From: an uncultured Alphaproteobacteria bacterium
Lineage (GTDB): Bacteria > Pseudomonadota > Alphaproteobacteria > RF32 > CAG-239
Assembly: GCA_944390885.1 (NCBI GenBank)
Contig: CALXRP010000009.1
Location: forward strand, 1 to 64,000
Direction of reading: 5' to 3'
DNA length: 64,000 bases
Shown here: one piece after another, positions 51,464 through 60,153 of the stretch
Position numbering within the stretch: position 1 is the stretch's first letter
Layout of the letters: the number at the start of each line of letters is the position of its first letter
Made by a program: the position numbers and the translations under genes
Notes under the pieces: generated by a model
Seen by the model: the letters and a program-made list of their open reading frames with translations, nothing else
The model's database searches: none
Told to the model about the DNA's origin: nothing

Positions 51464-52186
51464 ATGTCAGAATTTGAGGGCTGGTATTGGCAGGATAAAG
51501 CGGAAACCGGCAGCACCAATGACGATGCCAAACTCCTGGCGCATAATCCGCCGGCAGAAAAATTTGTTGCAACGGCTGTTTGCCAAAATGCCGGAAGAGG
51601 GCGCCGAGGTCGGAACTGGATCGGTATGGACGGCAATTTATTCATGTCTCTGGGGATTAAAGAAGAATTAAAAAATCTGGGACAATTGGTCTTTGTCGTT
51701 TCGCTGAGTCTGGCCGACGTAATCTCCACCCTGGGAGCAGATGTAAAAATAAAATGGCCGAACGATGTCTTGGCCCGTGGCGGAAAAATTTCCGGCATTC
51801 TGATGGAAAATGCCGAAAACGGCTATATTATCATCGGCATCGGCGTCAATATCAAAGCTGCCCCGCAATTGAGCACTTTGCTCTATCGATCAACCAGCTT
51901 AAAAGAAAACGGCATTGAAATCGAACGTCTGGATTTTCTTCGGTTATATCTGAAAAAATTTGACGAGAACCGCAATCTGTGGCATAAAGACGGCTTTGAA
52001 GATATCCGCCGCCGGTGGCTGCAGAGAGCAAAAGGTTTGGGAGAAGAGATCCGTGTAATGACGGAAAAAGGCGAGGAGAGCGGCGTGTTTGCCGGTGTGG
52101 ATAATAATGGATTGTTATTGTTGCAAAAAGGTGATATAGTACAAAAAATTTATGCCGGAGATGTATTTTACAAAGAAGATAAATAA
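51464..52186 (+). CDS. birA: Biotin--[acetyl-CoA-carboxylase] ligase
   Basis: BirA activates biotin with ATP and attaches it to the Lys of AccB. The 240-residue protein is the catalytic form without the N-terminal DNA-binding domain, so it should not act as a repressor. GRGRRGRNW (44-52) is the biotinyl-AMP loop. KIKWPNDVL (near 92-100) and GGKISGILME (near 104-113) complete the active site, and GIGVNI follows. It lies eight bases after the NuoN-like gene with AGGAGG, and RNase J follows after 15 bases. Its target AccB lies at the right edge of the window. Confidence 0.95.
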   Translation: MSEFEGWYWQDKAETGSTNDDAKLLAHNPPAEKFVATAVCQNAGRGRRGRNWIGMDGNLFMSLGIKEELKNLGQLVFVVSLSLADVISTLGADVKIKWPNDVLARGGKISGILMENAENGYIIIGIGVNIKAAPQLSTLLYRSTSLKENGIEIERLDFLRLYLKKFDENRNLWHKDGFEDIRRRWLQRAKGLGEEIRVMTEKGEESGVFAGVDNNGLLLLQKGDIVQKIYAGDVFYKEDK

Positions 52187-52201
52187 GGAAAATAATAATA
52201 A

Positions 52202-53881
52202 ATGAACGAATTTAATAAAGAGGGAATATACTTTTTTGCCTTAGGCGGGGCGGAAGAGGTCGGATTTAATATGTACGCCTATGCCGTAGATGGAAAAATT
52301 ATTGTTGTTGATGCCGGGTATGGTTTTTTGAATGATGATTTCCCCGGAATAGAAATGGGATTGGCTGATCCGTCTTTTTTAGAAAATTATCAGGAAGATA
52401 TTGAAGCAATTTTCATCACCCATGCGCATGAAGACCACTTTGGCGCCATTGCCCATATCTGGCCCAAACTCCGTTGCCCCGTATATGCCACGGATTTCAC
52501 GCTTGGGCATATTGCTTACCGTTTAAGGGAATATAAGCTGGAAAATGAAGTCGAACTTCATTCTGCCACAGATCATCCTCGGATCAAACTGCAAAATTTT
52601 GATGTTGAGTTTGCCGGACTGGTTCATTCAACGCTGGAAAGCTGCGGGCTGATTATCCGCACCAAATACGGCAATGTCGTTCATGCAACCGATTGGCGTT
52701 TTGATGACGGACAAAATGAATTGTCGGTAACCGATTATAAGGCGCTGCATGAGGTTGCCAAAGAAGGAGTTGCGCTTTATGTCGGAGATTCGACCAATAT
52801 GCGTGAAACCGCCCCTTCGCCGTCAGAAATGGAAATTCGCGAAAGTCTGATAAAATTGGTGCCGACATTCAAAAATACGTTGGTTGCCACCTGCTTTGCC
52901 TCCAACATCACCCGAATGGAAAGCCTGATTTTAGCTGCTCATGCCGCCGACCGGACGCCGGTTATTGCCGGAATGAGCCTGATCCAGAATATGAACATTG
53001 CCAAGGACTGCGGTTTTTTAAAAGATATTCCGTCTTATGTCGAAGCCAAGCAGGCAATGGATATCCCGTTGGATAAAATGTTGTATATCTGTGCCGGTTC
53101 GCAAGGAAATTACCGTAGCGGGCTGACCCGTATCGTTAACGGCGAAAACAAAAATATCAGCCTGGGCAAAGGTGATGCCATTATTTTCTCATCCAAGATT
53201 ATTCCCGGAAATGAAGAAAAAATTGAGCGGATGCAGGAAAAACTGCGCGATGCCGGCGTCGATGTCATTACCAGTGAGGAATATGCCGTTCATACAACGG
53301 GACACGGCGGCAAAGACGAAATCAAAGCCATGTACGAATTGTTAAAACCCCGGCTGGTTATTCCGGTCCATGGTGACAAACGCAATATTCGCGAGCAAAG
53401 ACGTTTTGCTTTGGAATGCGGTGTCAAAGAAGTCACACAGGTTCATAATGGCGATGTTCTGCTGATCAACAAAGACGGTTATGAGTTTGTCGGCGTTGTT
53501 CCGACCGACATTCTCGGAGTTGACCGCAAACAGCTGACCAGCCTCGGATCACAGCTGATCAAAAATCGCAAACGCATTGCTTATAATTGCAGCGTGTTTA
53601 TCAGTGCTTTTTTTGATGAAAAATGGCAGCTGGAAGATTTGCAGATAAGCTCAATTGATATTTTGGAAGAAAATGCTTGGAACGAATTGAGCGAAGAAAT
53701 CAAACAGGATATGATAAAATCCATTCCGGGCGAAATTGTCAAATTAAACTACCGCGAAAGCGCCATTGAGGAATATATCCGCGCTAAAATTCGTAAAAAA
53801 ATTTATGCGGCAACGGATATTAAACCGGTTGTCTTCATGCATTTTTTCAAAAAGCCGGATACGGATGTTGTTCCGCTGTAA
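52202..53881 (+). CDS. rnj: Ribonuclease J
   Basis: RNase J is a metallo-beta-lactamase/beta-CASP nuclease with 5'-3' exo- and endonuclease activity, used in RNA decay and rRNA maturation in alphaproteobacteria. The 559-residue length is typical. The zinc motif THAHEDHFG lies at 73-81. Further metal residues are seen in GLVHSTLESCGL (near 140) and ATDWRFD (near 163), and the beta-CASP and late motif VHTTGHGGKDE and PVHGDKRN are present. It ends the nuoLMN-birA operon. Copy B of the structured RNA unit begins five bases after the stop. Confidence 0.95.
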   Translation: MNEFNKEGIYFFALGGAEEVGFNMYAYAVDGKIIVVDAGYGFLNDDFPGIEMGLADPSFLENYQEDIEAIFITHAHEDHFGAIAHIWPKLRCPVYATDFTLGHIAYRLREYKLENEVELHSATDHPRIKLQNFDVEFAGLVHSTLESCGLIIRTKYGNVVHATDWRFDDGQNELSVTDYKALHEVAKEGVALYVGDSTNMRETAPSPSEMEIRESLIKLVPTFKNTLVATCFASNITRMESLILAAHAADRTPVIAGMSLIQNMNIAKDCGFLKDIPSYVEAKQAMDIPLDKMLYICAGSQGNYRSGLTRIVNGENKNISLGKGDAIIFSSKIIPGNEEKIERMQEKLRDAGVDVITSEEYAVHTTGHGGKDEIKAMYELLKPRLVIPVHGDKRNIREQRRFALECGVKEVTQVHNGDVLLINKDGYEFVGVVPTDILGVDRKQLTSLGSQLIKNRKRIAYNCSVFISAFFDEKWQLEDLQISSIDILEENAWNELSEEIKQDMIKSIPGEIVKLNYRESAIEEYIRAKIRKKIYAATDIKPVVFMHFFKKPDTDVVPL

Positions 53882-53885
53882 AAAG

Positions 53886-54100
53886 CGCTTGCAAAATCTT
53901 TCCTTTGCTTTAATATAATACCCGCAACCAGGAGACCGGTTGTGGTGTCTCAAAAACATCTTATAAGAAATCCGCTCAAGGCGGAGTGCCGGAAATAAGT
54001 GTGCTTGCACAACGAATAACGGTGACTGATCTTATACAGTTTTTGAGCTCCGCCACCCTTTATCGGGTGGTTTTGTTTTAACAAATTCAAGGAGCGAGAA
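53886..54100 (+). ncRNA. Structured leader RNA, copy B
   Basis: Homologous to 22104-22327 (minus strand). It starts with TTGCAA (53889-53894), 19 bases and TATAAT (53914-53919). Then come hairpin 1 CCGCAACC/GGTTGTGG (53922-53929 and 53938-53945, loop AGGAGACC), hairpin 2 TCCGC/GCGGA (53971-53975 and 53981-53985), hairpin 3 TGTGC/GCACA (54000-54004 and 54007-54011), and a short ACTG/CAGT pair. A terminator-like CCACCC/GGGTGG stem (54053-54058 and 54065-54070) follows, with TTTTGTTTT. The HTH-like gene starts 22 bases later behind AAGGAGCGAGAA. Confidence 0.62.
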
Positions 54101-54361
54101 ATGTTATCAAGAAAATATAGAAAAGAATGGTTCAAGACTTTCCGGAGTTATTGCAATGCGGAATTAGACCGGATAATGACTGAAAGAGGACTGACCAGCA
54201 GTGAATTATCCAACCATATAAACTTCATGGAAGGTCGGATAGAAAAACTAAGAAGAAACACTTGTCATATAAGAATGGAAGAATACGTATATCTGTTTTC
54301 ATTTCTGGATAAGGTCTTGGAAATAAAACTCATCGACGCCAAAGACTACCCTTGGCAATAA
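54101..54361 (+). CDS. HTH-like small protein, copy B, 86 aa
   Basis: The intact member of the duplicated pair (see 21780-22103). It is basic at the N-terminus (MLSRKYRKEWFKTFRSYC). RGLTSSELSNHINFMEGRIE and the later YVYLFSFLDKVLEIKLI resemble an XRE-type helix-turn-helix with its fifth helix; the recognition-helix part is short, so nucleic-acid binding is plausible but unproven. It ends DAKDYPWQ. Palindromic repeats begin about 25 bases after the stop. The conserved structured leader with a terminator lies immediately upstream, which suggests that expression is controlled by readthrough, possibly by the protein itself. Confidence 0.78.
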   Translation: MLSRKYRKEWFKTFRSYCNAELDRIMTERGLTSSELSNHINFMEGRIEKLRRNTCHIRMEEYVYLFSFLDKVLEIKLIDAKDYPWQ

Positions 54362-54385
54362 TATTTTTTGCAATCATTTTCCTTA

Positions 54386-54715
54386 TGTCATTGCCGGACT
54401 TGATCCGACAATCCACCCTTCAAAGCACAAAGCCCTTCACAGAAAATGCCGGAGCAACGCGGTCTCTTGAGCACAATGTTGCCGATTGAGCGCCACCGGT
54501 CGTACCGGTCATCCCCGGGCTTCGACCCGGGGATCCAAGTCAATCATAAAGTCAATTTATTAACGTGGATTCTCGGGTCAAGCCCGAGAATGACATAGGA
54601 AAAGAAAGCCCGAGAATGACAGTACTTTTATACCCTTCACAACCCCGCCGGGTGTGCCGCACACCTGCCGTGCATGTCAAGCCTGAGAATGCCGGGGCTT
54701 AAAAACAGTTCCCTT
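54386..54715. repeat. Intergenic repeat cluster 5
   Basis: Contains GTCATTGCCGGACTTGATCC... (54386-54414), 'GCCGGAGCAACGCGGTCTC' (54450 region), GTCATCCCCGGGCTTCGACC... (54507-54537), GGATTCTCGGGTCAAGCCCG... (54567-54594) and degraded pieces to about 54700. No gene is present in 54362-54725. Confidence 0.82.
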
Positions 54716-54725
54716 TTTTTTCAAA

Positions 54726-55316
54726 CTAATAAGCCGGACGATAAATGGCTTTTCCATCCAAAATATCTTTAACAATTTCCAGATTTGGCATGACCATTCT
54801 GACTTCACTGTCAGAAAACTTGGTGTCTTTTGTATCTTTATACATCGCGGTCTGCTCATCAATCATCGCCATAATATTGCGTGTCATTTCCGGATCTGTC
54901 GTTTGAGCCAGCTGATTTTCCAGCGAGCGAATAACCTTATCGCTTCCTTGTTTACGCACAATATAAACAATAATGGCCCGCAAACGCTTTTCTATTTCAA
55001 AGAACCGATCCACATCCCAACCTTCGTTTTCAATCCATTTTAATGTCGTATGCGGAAAAGCTTTTCTGGGTTTATCAATATGATAATCAATCTTTTTCTT
55101 GCCATCGAGATGATATTTTTTGGTAATAAACTTAGACCATGTTTCCAAAAAGCGGTTTAGCTCGTCAAAGGTAATCACATTTTCTTTAGAGAGCAATTCC
55201 GGCAGAGCAGAACGCTTGAGCATTTCTTTTTGAGGATTATAAAACGGAATGGCCACAAAAACCACCGCCAGAACAACGGCAATCAAAATGACGGGAAGTT
55301 TATCTTTATAATTCAT
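54726..55316 (-). CDS. Membrane-anchored hypothetical protein, 196 aa
   Basis: One N-terminal membrane segment (residues 7-26, LPVILIAVVLAVVFVAIPFY) is followed by a soluble, mainly helical and charged domain on the outer side. No family is recognised. It starts two bases after the stop of the HAD-like gene, with the ribosome site GAGGTGG inside that gene, so the two are translationally coupled. The C-terminal region near 165-185 has a conserved-looking SEVRMVMPNLEIVKDIL. Confidence 0.7.
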   Translation of the reverse strand: MNYKDKLPVILIAVVLAVVFVAIPFYNPQKEMLKRSALPELLSKENVITFDELNRFLETWSKFITKKYHLDGKKKIDYHIDKPRKAFPHTTLKWIENEGWDVDRFFEIEKRLRAIIVYIVRKQGSDKVIRSLENQLAQTTDPEMTRNIMAMIDEQTAMYKDTKDTKFSDSEVRMVMPNLEIVKDILDGKAIYRPAY

Positions 55317-55317
55317 A

Positions 55318-56187
55318 TTACCACCTCAAATTAGAAATCACATAATCAGGATAAGCGTCATAGTTAATGGAAATTTCCCTTGTTTTTGCCACGTCGGGAA
55401 TATATCCTTCTCCCAGATAATTAACATGAACACCTTTAGAAATCAAAACGCAGTGCAGTCCGGCAAGATTAGCTGCCCGAATATCCGAGGTAATGTTATC
55501 CCCGATAAGCAAGGTCTGCTCCGGTGCAAAATGCGGAATGTCTTCCAAGGCATAAGAAAGAATTTTCTGGTCAGGTTTTCCGACTGTTATAACCCGGCCT
55601 CCAAGAGCGGCATATTGCTCGGCAATAGCTCCGGCAGCCAGACAAATTTCACCATCAAGATAAGTTGAAGAATCATTTCCGGCGGCAGCCATCGGAATAG
55701 ACATGCTCGCCGCCTGTTCCAAAAGGGGCAGATAAGTTTCAATATTATCGTCAGGACTTTTTACGCTGCCGATAAAAATAAAATCGGCCTGCGACAGAGA
55801 GAAAACTTCATGATAATCTGCCAGCCCGAAAAAAACAGAAGCATCATCGGGATTCCCCGCAAGATAATAATTCCGCCCGAGTTTGGCCAGAGAACTTTCC
55901 GGAGATTTAAACATATAATGCATAATCTCACCGGAAGAAATAATGCTTGAAAATATTTCCGGCGGAAGTTTGTTGCGGCGAAACAAATCGGCAATCTCAG
56001 CCGTCCGCTTGGCCGAACTGGTCAGCAACACAAGATTTTTTCCTGATTTCTTAATGTTAATCAGCGCGTTAACGGCATCAACTTTTACCGAATTTCCCGC
56101 ACAAATAACGCCTTCCAAACCAACCACAACCGTCTCATAAGCATTTATGATTTTTGAAATATTGACGATTGGTTTAATCATTTTCAT
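55318..56187 (-). CDS. HAD-IIA-like protein lacking the nucleophile Asp
   Basis: A 289-residue protein with the layout of HAD subfamily IIA sugar- or nucleotide-phosphatases. The Thr/Ser motif II is LLTSSAKR (near 53), the Lys motif III is TVGKPDQKIL (near 204), and the acidic motif IV is LIGDNITSDIRAANLAG (near 225). Motif I, normally DxDGV with the nucleophile Asp, reads VVGLEGVICAG (21-31): Gly replaces the nucleophile and Glu the second Asp. The protein may therefore be a binding protein and not a phosphatase. It is the first gene of a pair with the membrane-anchored protein. Confidence 0.82.
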   Translation of the reverse strand: MKMIKPIVNISKIINAYETVVVGLEGVICAGNSVKVDAVNALINIKKSGKNLVLLTSSAKRTAEIADLFRRNKLPPEIFSSIISSGEIMHYMFKSPESSLAKLGRNYYLAGNPDDASVFFGLADYHEVFSLSQADFIFIGSVKSPDDNIETYLPLLEQAASMSIPMAAAGNDSSTYLDGEICLAAGAIAEQYAALGGRVITVGKPDQKILSYALEDIPHFAPEQTLLIGDNITSDIRAANLAGLHCVLISKGVHVNYLGEGYIPDVAKTREISINYDAYPDYVISNLRW

Positions 56188-56277
56188 TTTCTTTACTTCA
56201 CCCTTGCTGACTAAGAACCTGATTACAAATCAGTTTAACCGCAACACCTTAAAGAAAATTTAACATTCCGGGTTATC

Positions 56278-57492
56278 TCAACCGTTTTTTGCCTTTTTAT
56301 AGCTTTTCCAAATCTCGCCGAAAGGTTCCAGAATCCGGGGCAGAACGTTTTTCATCTCCGATATGGCAATGCCGTAATTGGTAATCGGAACGCCGCAGCT
56401 TTCACAGATGCCGATGCGAGATAAAATCTCCCGTCGCCCGAACATACAGCCGCCGCATTGGATAACCAGTTTATAAGCTGATAGGTTTTCCGGAAAATCG
56501 CGCCCGGAACAAAAATCAATCTGCAGATTTTTGCCGGTCTTTTCTTTCAGCCAGCGGGGAATTTTAACTTTGCCGATGTCGTCTTCCACGGCGTGATGGG
56601 TGCAGCATTCGGCCACCAAAACTTTGTCGCCGTTTTCCAGCCGGCTGATTGCCGCCGCTCCTTCGGCAAATTTTGCCAGATCACCCTTTAGCCGGGCAAA
56701 CAGCGTGGAAAAAGTTGTACATTTGATTTCCGGCGGCGTTTGGGCAGCCATAAGATCTACGACCTGAGAGTCGCAAATTACCAGGTCGGGCGCTTTTTTG
56801 CAGGCAGCCAAAGCTTCGGCATAGCGTTTTTCCGTAACGATATTGACAATCAGGTTATAATCAAGCCCTTCCCGGATAGCCTGAACCTGCGGCATAATAA
56901 GCCGTCCCTTGGGGGCTTCCTTGTCGATGGGCACGAGCAAAAGTACAAAACCGCCTTGCGGAACCAGATCGCCGAACAATGGCGGCGTATGAATAAACTC
57001 ATCAGGGCAGATATTGAGCAGAGCAGATTTTAATTGTCCGAGCACCTTATTGCGCGAGGCTTTGTCCAGGGAGTTGACCGCAATGCCGTCTGTCGGAGCG
57101 GAATAAGTATCGGCTTTATTGTAAATTTTTATCAAAGGCAAACGGCGTTTTTGTGCTTCGGCAATAACAAACTGCTCTTCGTCGCCGGGCGATGGGGCAT
57201 CAAGAACCAGCACGATAACGTCCGCACGGTCAAAGGCCTTGCGGGTCTTTCCGATTCTTTGGGCGCTGAGTTCCGTATTGTCGCCAAAACCGGCGGTATC
57301 CAGCCAGGTAACCGGACCAATCGGCAGGAGCTCTTGATTCTTTTCTACAATATCGGTTGTTGTTCCGGGAACAGCAGAGGCAATGGCCGTTTCTTGTCCG
57401 GTAACCAAATTCAGAAAACTTGATTTTCCGGCATTAACCTTTCCCATCAGGGCGATTTGCAATCGCAGAGCTTTGGGGGCAGCAAGAGGCAT
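56278..57492 (-). CDS. hydF: [FeFe]-hydrogenase maturation GTPase HydF
   Basis: HydF is the scaffold on which the diiron subcluster is built before transfer to HydA. The 404-residue protein has an N-terminal GTPase domain: GKVNAGKSS (17-25), TTTDIVEK switch I, DTAGFGD (near 59-65) and NKAD (near 120). The C-terminal cluster domain contains CTHH (near 286-289) and QCGGCMFGRRE followed by CESCGVPITNYG. Canonical HydF has His where this one has Gln before CGGC. It is 12 bases downstream of tcdA and forms an operon with tatD and tcdA. HydG and the hydrogenase are not in the window. Confidence 0.93.
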   Translation of the reverse strand: MPLAAPKALRLQIALMGKVNAGKSSFLNLVTGQETAIASAVPGTTTDIVEKNQELLPIGPVTWLDTAGFGDNTELSAQRIGKTRKAFDRADVIVLVLDAPSPGDEEQFVIAEAQKRRLPLIKIYNKADTYSAPTDGIAVNSLDKASRNKVLGQLKSALLNICPDEFIHTPPLFGDLVPQGGFVLLLVPIDKEAPKGRLIMPQVQAIREGLDYNLIVNIVTEKRYAEALAACKKAPDLVICDSQVVDLMAAQTPPEIKCTTFSTLFARLKGDLAKFAEGAAAISRLENGDKVLVAECCTHHAVEDDIGKVKIPRWLKEKTGKNLQIDFCSGRDFPENLSAYKLVIQCGGCMFGRREILSRIGICESCGVPITNYGIAISEMKNVLPRILEPFGEIWKSYKKAKNG

Positions 57493-57504
57493 AATTTTTT
57501 CCTT

Positions 57505-58245
57505 TCATTTTGAAAAATGAGCAATTTGCTTAATGGCTTCGTTGGCAATTATCAGTCCGAAAATGGCCGTAATGGTCGGCAGCGAACCGAGCGTATTGCG
57601 CACACGCCCGCCGGCGGTTTCGCCTTCTTCGTTTTCAATAAAACCGCCGTCAACCTGTTCTTCGGAAGAAACGCAGAAAATTTTATTCAAGTCAAGGCCG
57701 CGTTTCTTCAAACGCTTGCGGATAAACTTTGCCAGACCGCAGTTTTTTGTGGCGCCGAGCTTGCCGTATTTTATTTTCGCCGGGTCGGTTTTTAAGGCCG
57801 CACCCATTGAAGAAATAAACGGAATTTGCGCATGATAAAGCGCCTCAATCAGACAGCACTTGGGATTAAGAGCATCAATCGCGTCAACCACAAAATCAGG
57901 TTTTTCGGCCAGCAAGGCGGGCAGGGTGTCAGCATTGACAAAAACGTCTTTGACAACAACCTTGCAGTCGGGATTGATTTCTGCCACCCGGCATCTGGCA
58001 GCTTCGGTTTTTTTTATGCCGATTGTCGATTCGAGTGCCAAAATCTGACGATTGATATTGCTGCGGTCAAAAACGTCAAAGTCAACCAGCATCAGCGTGC
58101 CGATTCCGGCTCGAGCCAAAGCCTCCAACGCATAACCGCCGACCGCTCCGAGACCGACAACCATTACCCGCGCATTTTTCAGACATTCCATACCGTCTTC
58201 GCCGAGCAAAATCTCAGTGCGCATAAATCTCTCATTTTGTGACAT
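57505..58245 (-). CDS. tcdA: tRNA threonylcarbamoyladenosine dehydratase TcdA
   Basis: TcdA (CsdL/YgdL) uses ATP to cyclise the t6A37 modification of tRNAs. The 246-residue protein has the E1-like/ThiF fold: VVGLGAVGGYALEALARAG (31-49), the adenylation residues DFDVFDRSNINRQ (near 56-68), and AIDALNPK (near 124). It lacks the CxxC pair of ThiF/MoeB, as expected for TcdA. The ATG at 58245 is preferred over a TTG six bases upstream. Its start overlaps the end of tatD by 14 bases, so the genes are coupled. Confidence 0.9.
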   Translation of the reverse strand: MSQNERFMRTEILLGEDGMECLKNARVMVVGLGAVGGYALEALARAGIGTLMLVDFDVFDRSNINRQILALESTIGIKKTEAARCRVAEINPDCKVVVKDVFVNADTLPALLAEKPDFVVDAIDALNPKCCLIEALYHAQIPFISSMGAALKTDPAKIKYGKLGATKNCGLAKFIRKRLKKRGLDLNKIFCVSSEEQVDGGFIENEEGETAGGRVRNTLGSLPTITAIFGLIIANEAIKQIAHFSK

Positions 58246-58981
58246 GGACAAACTCTAATGAATTCTCGTAGATTTTCTGAACCAGATCTTCAGTGCCTTC
58301 TCCGCGCAGAGCGGCAATTTCGGCCGCCAGCTCCGGCAGGTTCTCGGGATAAACTTCTTGTCCGTGCACCGGCCCTTGATACGGGCCGTCGGTCTCCAGC
58401 AGGATTCGGTCTGCCGGAACGCTTTGCAAAACCTCTTGTCGGGCCGGATTTTTCAAAATAGAAAAATTAAAGCCGACATATCCGCCTTGTTTAATAATTT
58501 TTTTCAAAAATTCCGGCTTGCCGTTATAAGAGTGAATAACAAATTTTTTGGGCATATATCCCCAAAACATCTCTATTTCCTGCTGAGCTTTAACGGCATG
58601 AATCAGAACCGGACGCTTGTATTTATTAGCCAGCCGCAGCTGTTCGGCAAAAATTCTCTGCTGCACTTCTCTGTCCGGATTATGATAAAAATCCAACCCG
58701 GCCTCGCCGATCAAAGCCGTCGGATAATCCTGCAGATATTTTTCCAAAAGTTTTTCCCAACCGGGTTCCGCCTCAAAAGTATTCCACGGATGCAGCCCGA
58801 AAGCCGGAACGATCGTATCGGGATAAGTCCGGAACAATGCCGCAATAGTCGGCCAGTCATGCTCGGTAACGGCGGCGCAGATAAGTTTTTTCACACCGGC
58901 TTTTTTGGCCCCGGCGATAATATCTGTTGCACATCTTTGTTTAAAATCTTGCAAATGTATGTGGCTGTCCATAAACTGCAT
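58232..58981 (-). CDS. TatD-family metal-dependent hydrolase
   Basis: A TIM-barrel amidohydrolase-superfamily protein of 249 residues. DSHIHL at the start holds the first metal ligands, and GEAGLDFYHNPDREVQ (near 94) the carboxylate ligand. HAVKAQQE and VIHSYNG provide further His, and LLETDGPY the final Asp. TatD proteins are 3'-5' DNA exonucleases or nucleotide/aminoacyl hydrolases with roles in DNA quality control. The ATG at 58981 was chosen; an upstream TTG (58996) is possible. It is divergent from alr, with 39 bases between starts. Confidence 0.9.
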   Translation of the reverse strand: MQFMDSHIHLQDFKQRCATDIIAGAKKAGVKKLICAAVTEHDWPTIAALFRTYPDTIVPAFGLHPWNTFEAEPGWEKLLEKYLQDYPTALIGEAGLDFYHNPDREVQQRIFAEQLRLANKYKRPVLIHAVKAQQEIEMFWGYMPKKFVIHSYNGKPEFLKKIIKQGGYVGFNFSILKNPARQEVLQSVPADRILLETDGPYQGPVHGQEVYPENLPELAAEIAALRGEGTEDLVQKIYENSLEFVHVTK

Positions 58982-59020
58982 GGTAATAACTTTCAAAATT
59001 TATCAGGATTTTACAAACAA

Positions 59021-60106
59021 ATGACAATTTTTACAAGACCGATTTTAGAAATTAACCTGCAAAATTTGCTTGCCAATTACAAGTTGTTGTCAAAACTGGC
59101 GCCAAAGAGCATTTCAGCGGCGGTTGTCAAAGATGATGCCTATGGTCTCGGTGCAAAAAAAGTTGCCGAATTTTTATACCGGGAAGGCGGCTGCCGCAGC
59201 TTTTTTGTTGCACACGGTGTGGAAGGCGCAATTGTCCGCAGCGTGGCGCCGGAGGCAGAAATTTATGTTTTACAGGGGATGGGCGAAGACAGTCTCAAAG
59301 ATTTTCAGAAATGCCGTCTGACACCGGTCATCAGCTGTCCGCAACAGTTGGAATTTTGGAAAAAACACCGTCTGGACGGCATTCGTCCGGTCATTCATAT
59401 TGAAACCGGATTAAACCGCCTCGGCTTTCGGGAAAATGAACTCGCCGCCCTTTCGGCAGAAGACAAAAACGAATTTTCTTATGTCATGTCGCATCTGGCC
59501 TGCGCCGATGAGCAGGGACATTTTATGAATGCCCGCCAGCTGGAAAACTTCCGCCGCCTGACGGCAAAGTATTTTCCCGGTTTGCCGGCTTCTTTGTCGG
59601 CTTCCGACGGTGTATTTCTCGGAACAGAGTTCCAGTTTGATATGGTTCGCCTCGGCGCGGCGATGTACGGCATCAATACGGCTCCGTACCGCGAAAATCG
59701 GATGCAGAGCCTGATAACGGTAACGGCGCCGGTTTTGCAGGTCGAGGATTTACCGGAAGGCGAGTTCGTCGGCTATTCCGCTACATATCGCGCCAATTCG
59801 CGGCGCCGGATTGCCATAGTGTCAATCGGATACGGCGACGGACTGCCGCGCTCGCTCTCAAATGTCGGCAAGGTATTTTTCAAAAACGGCAAAACCCGGT
59901 TCGAGGCACGCATAATCGGACGGATTTCCATGGATAACGTTATCTGCGACATTACCGGCATTCCTGATGTTTGCCCCGGAGATTGGGCCTTTTTGCTGGA
60001 TGAAAATTATACGCTGGACGATATGGGACGAGACGCCGGAACCATAGCTTATGAGGTTGTTTCCCGGCTTGGCAAAAATCCCCGGTTTGATCGTCGGTAT
60101 AAATAA
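59021..60106 (+). CDS. alr: Alanine racemase
   Basis: Alr converts L- to D-alanine with PLP, supplying the D-Ala of peptidoglycan. The 361-residue product is full length. The PLP Lys is Lys37 in AAVVKDDAYGLG; most family members read KANAYGHG there, so this is a variant. SIGYGDGLPRS (near 267) contains the second catalytic Tyr, and GRISMDNVICDIT (near 299) follows. The ATG at 59021 gives the usual start close to the barrel; the longer open frame upstream covers tatD antisense and is rejected. Confidence 0.94.
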   Translation: MTIFTRPILEINLQNLLANYKLLSKLAPKSISAAVVKDDAYGLGAKKVAEFLYREGGCRSFFVAHGVEGAIVRSVAPEAEIYVLQGMGEDSLKDFQKCRLTPVISCPQQLEFWKKHRLDGIRPVIHIETGLNRLGFRENELAALSAEDKNEFSYVMSHLACADEQGHFMNARQLENFRRLTAKYFPGLPASLSASDGVFLGTEFQFDMVRLGAAMYGINTAPYRENRMQSLITVTAPVLQVEDLPEGEFVGYSATYRANSRRRIAIVSIGYGDGLPRSLSNVGKVFFKNGKTRFEARIIGRISMDNVICDITGIPDVCPGDWAFLLDENYTLDDMGRDAGTIAYEVVSRLGKNPRFDRRYK

Positions 60107-60138
60107 AAAAAACTCCCGGATAAGTTCACCGGGAGTTT
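60104..60138 (-). terminator. Terminator of the 656-residue Cys-rich protein gene
   Basis: Perfect 10-bp stem AAACTCCCGG/CCGGGAGTTT with a long T run on the minus-strand exit side; it may also stop alr transcripts. Confidence 0.85.
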
Positions 60139-60153
60139 GCAGACCGTTATCTT

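Noticed and set aside
58358-59020. 221-codon extension upstream of alr
   Set aside because: It lies antisense to tatD and is not similar to any alanine racemase N-terminus; the ATG at 59021 gives the usual length.
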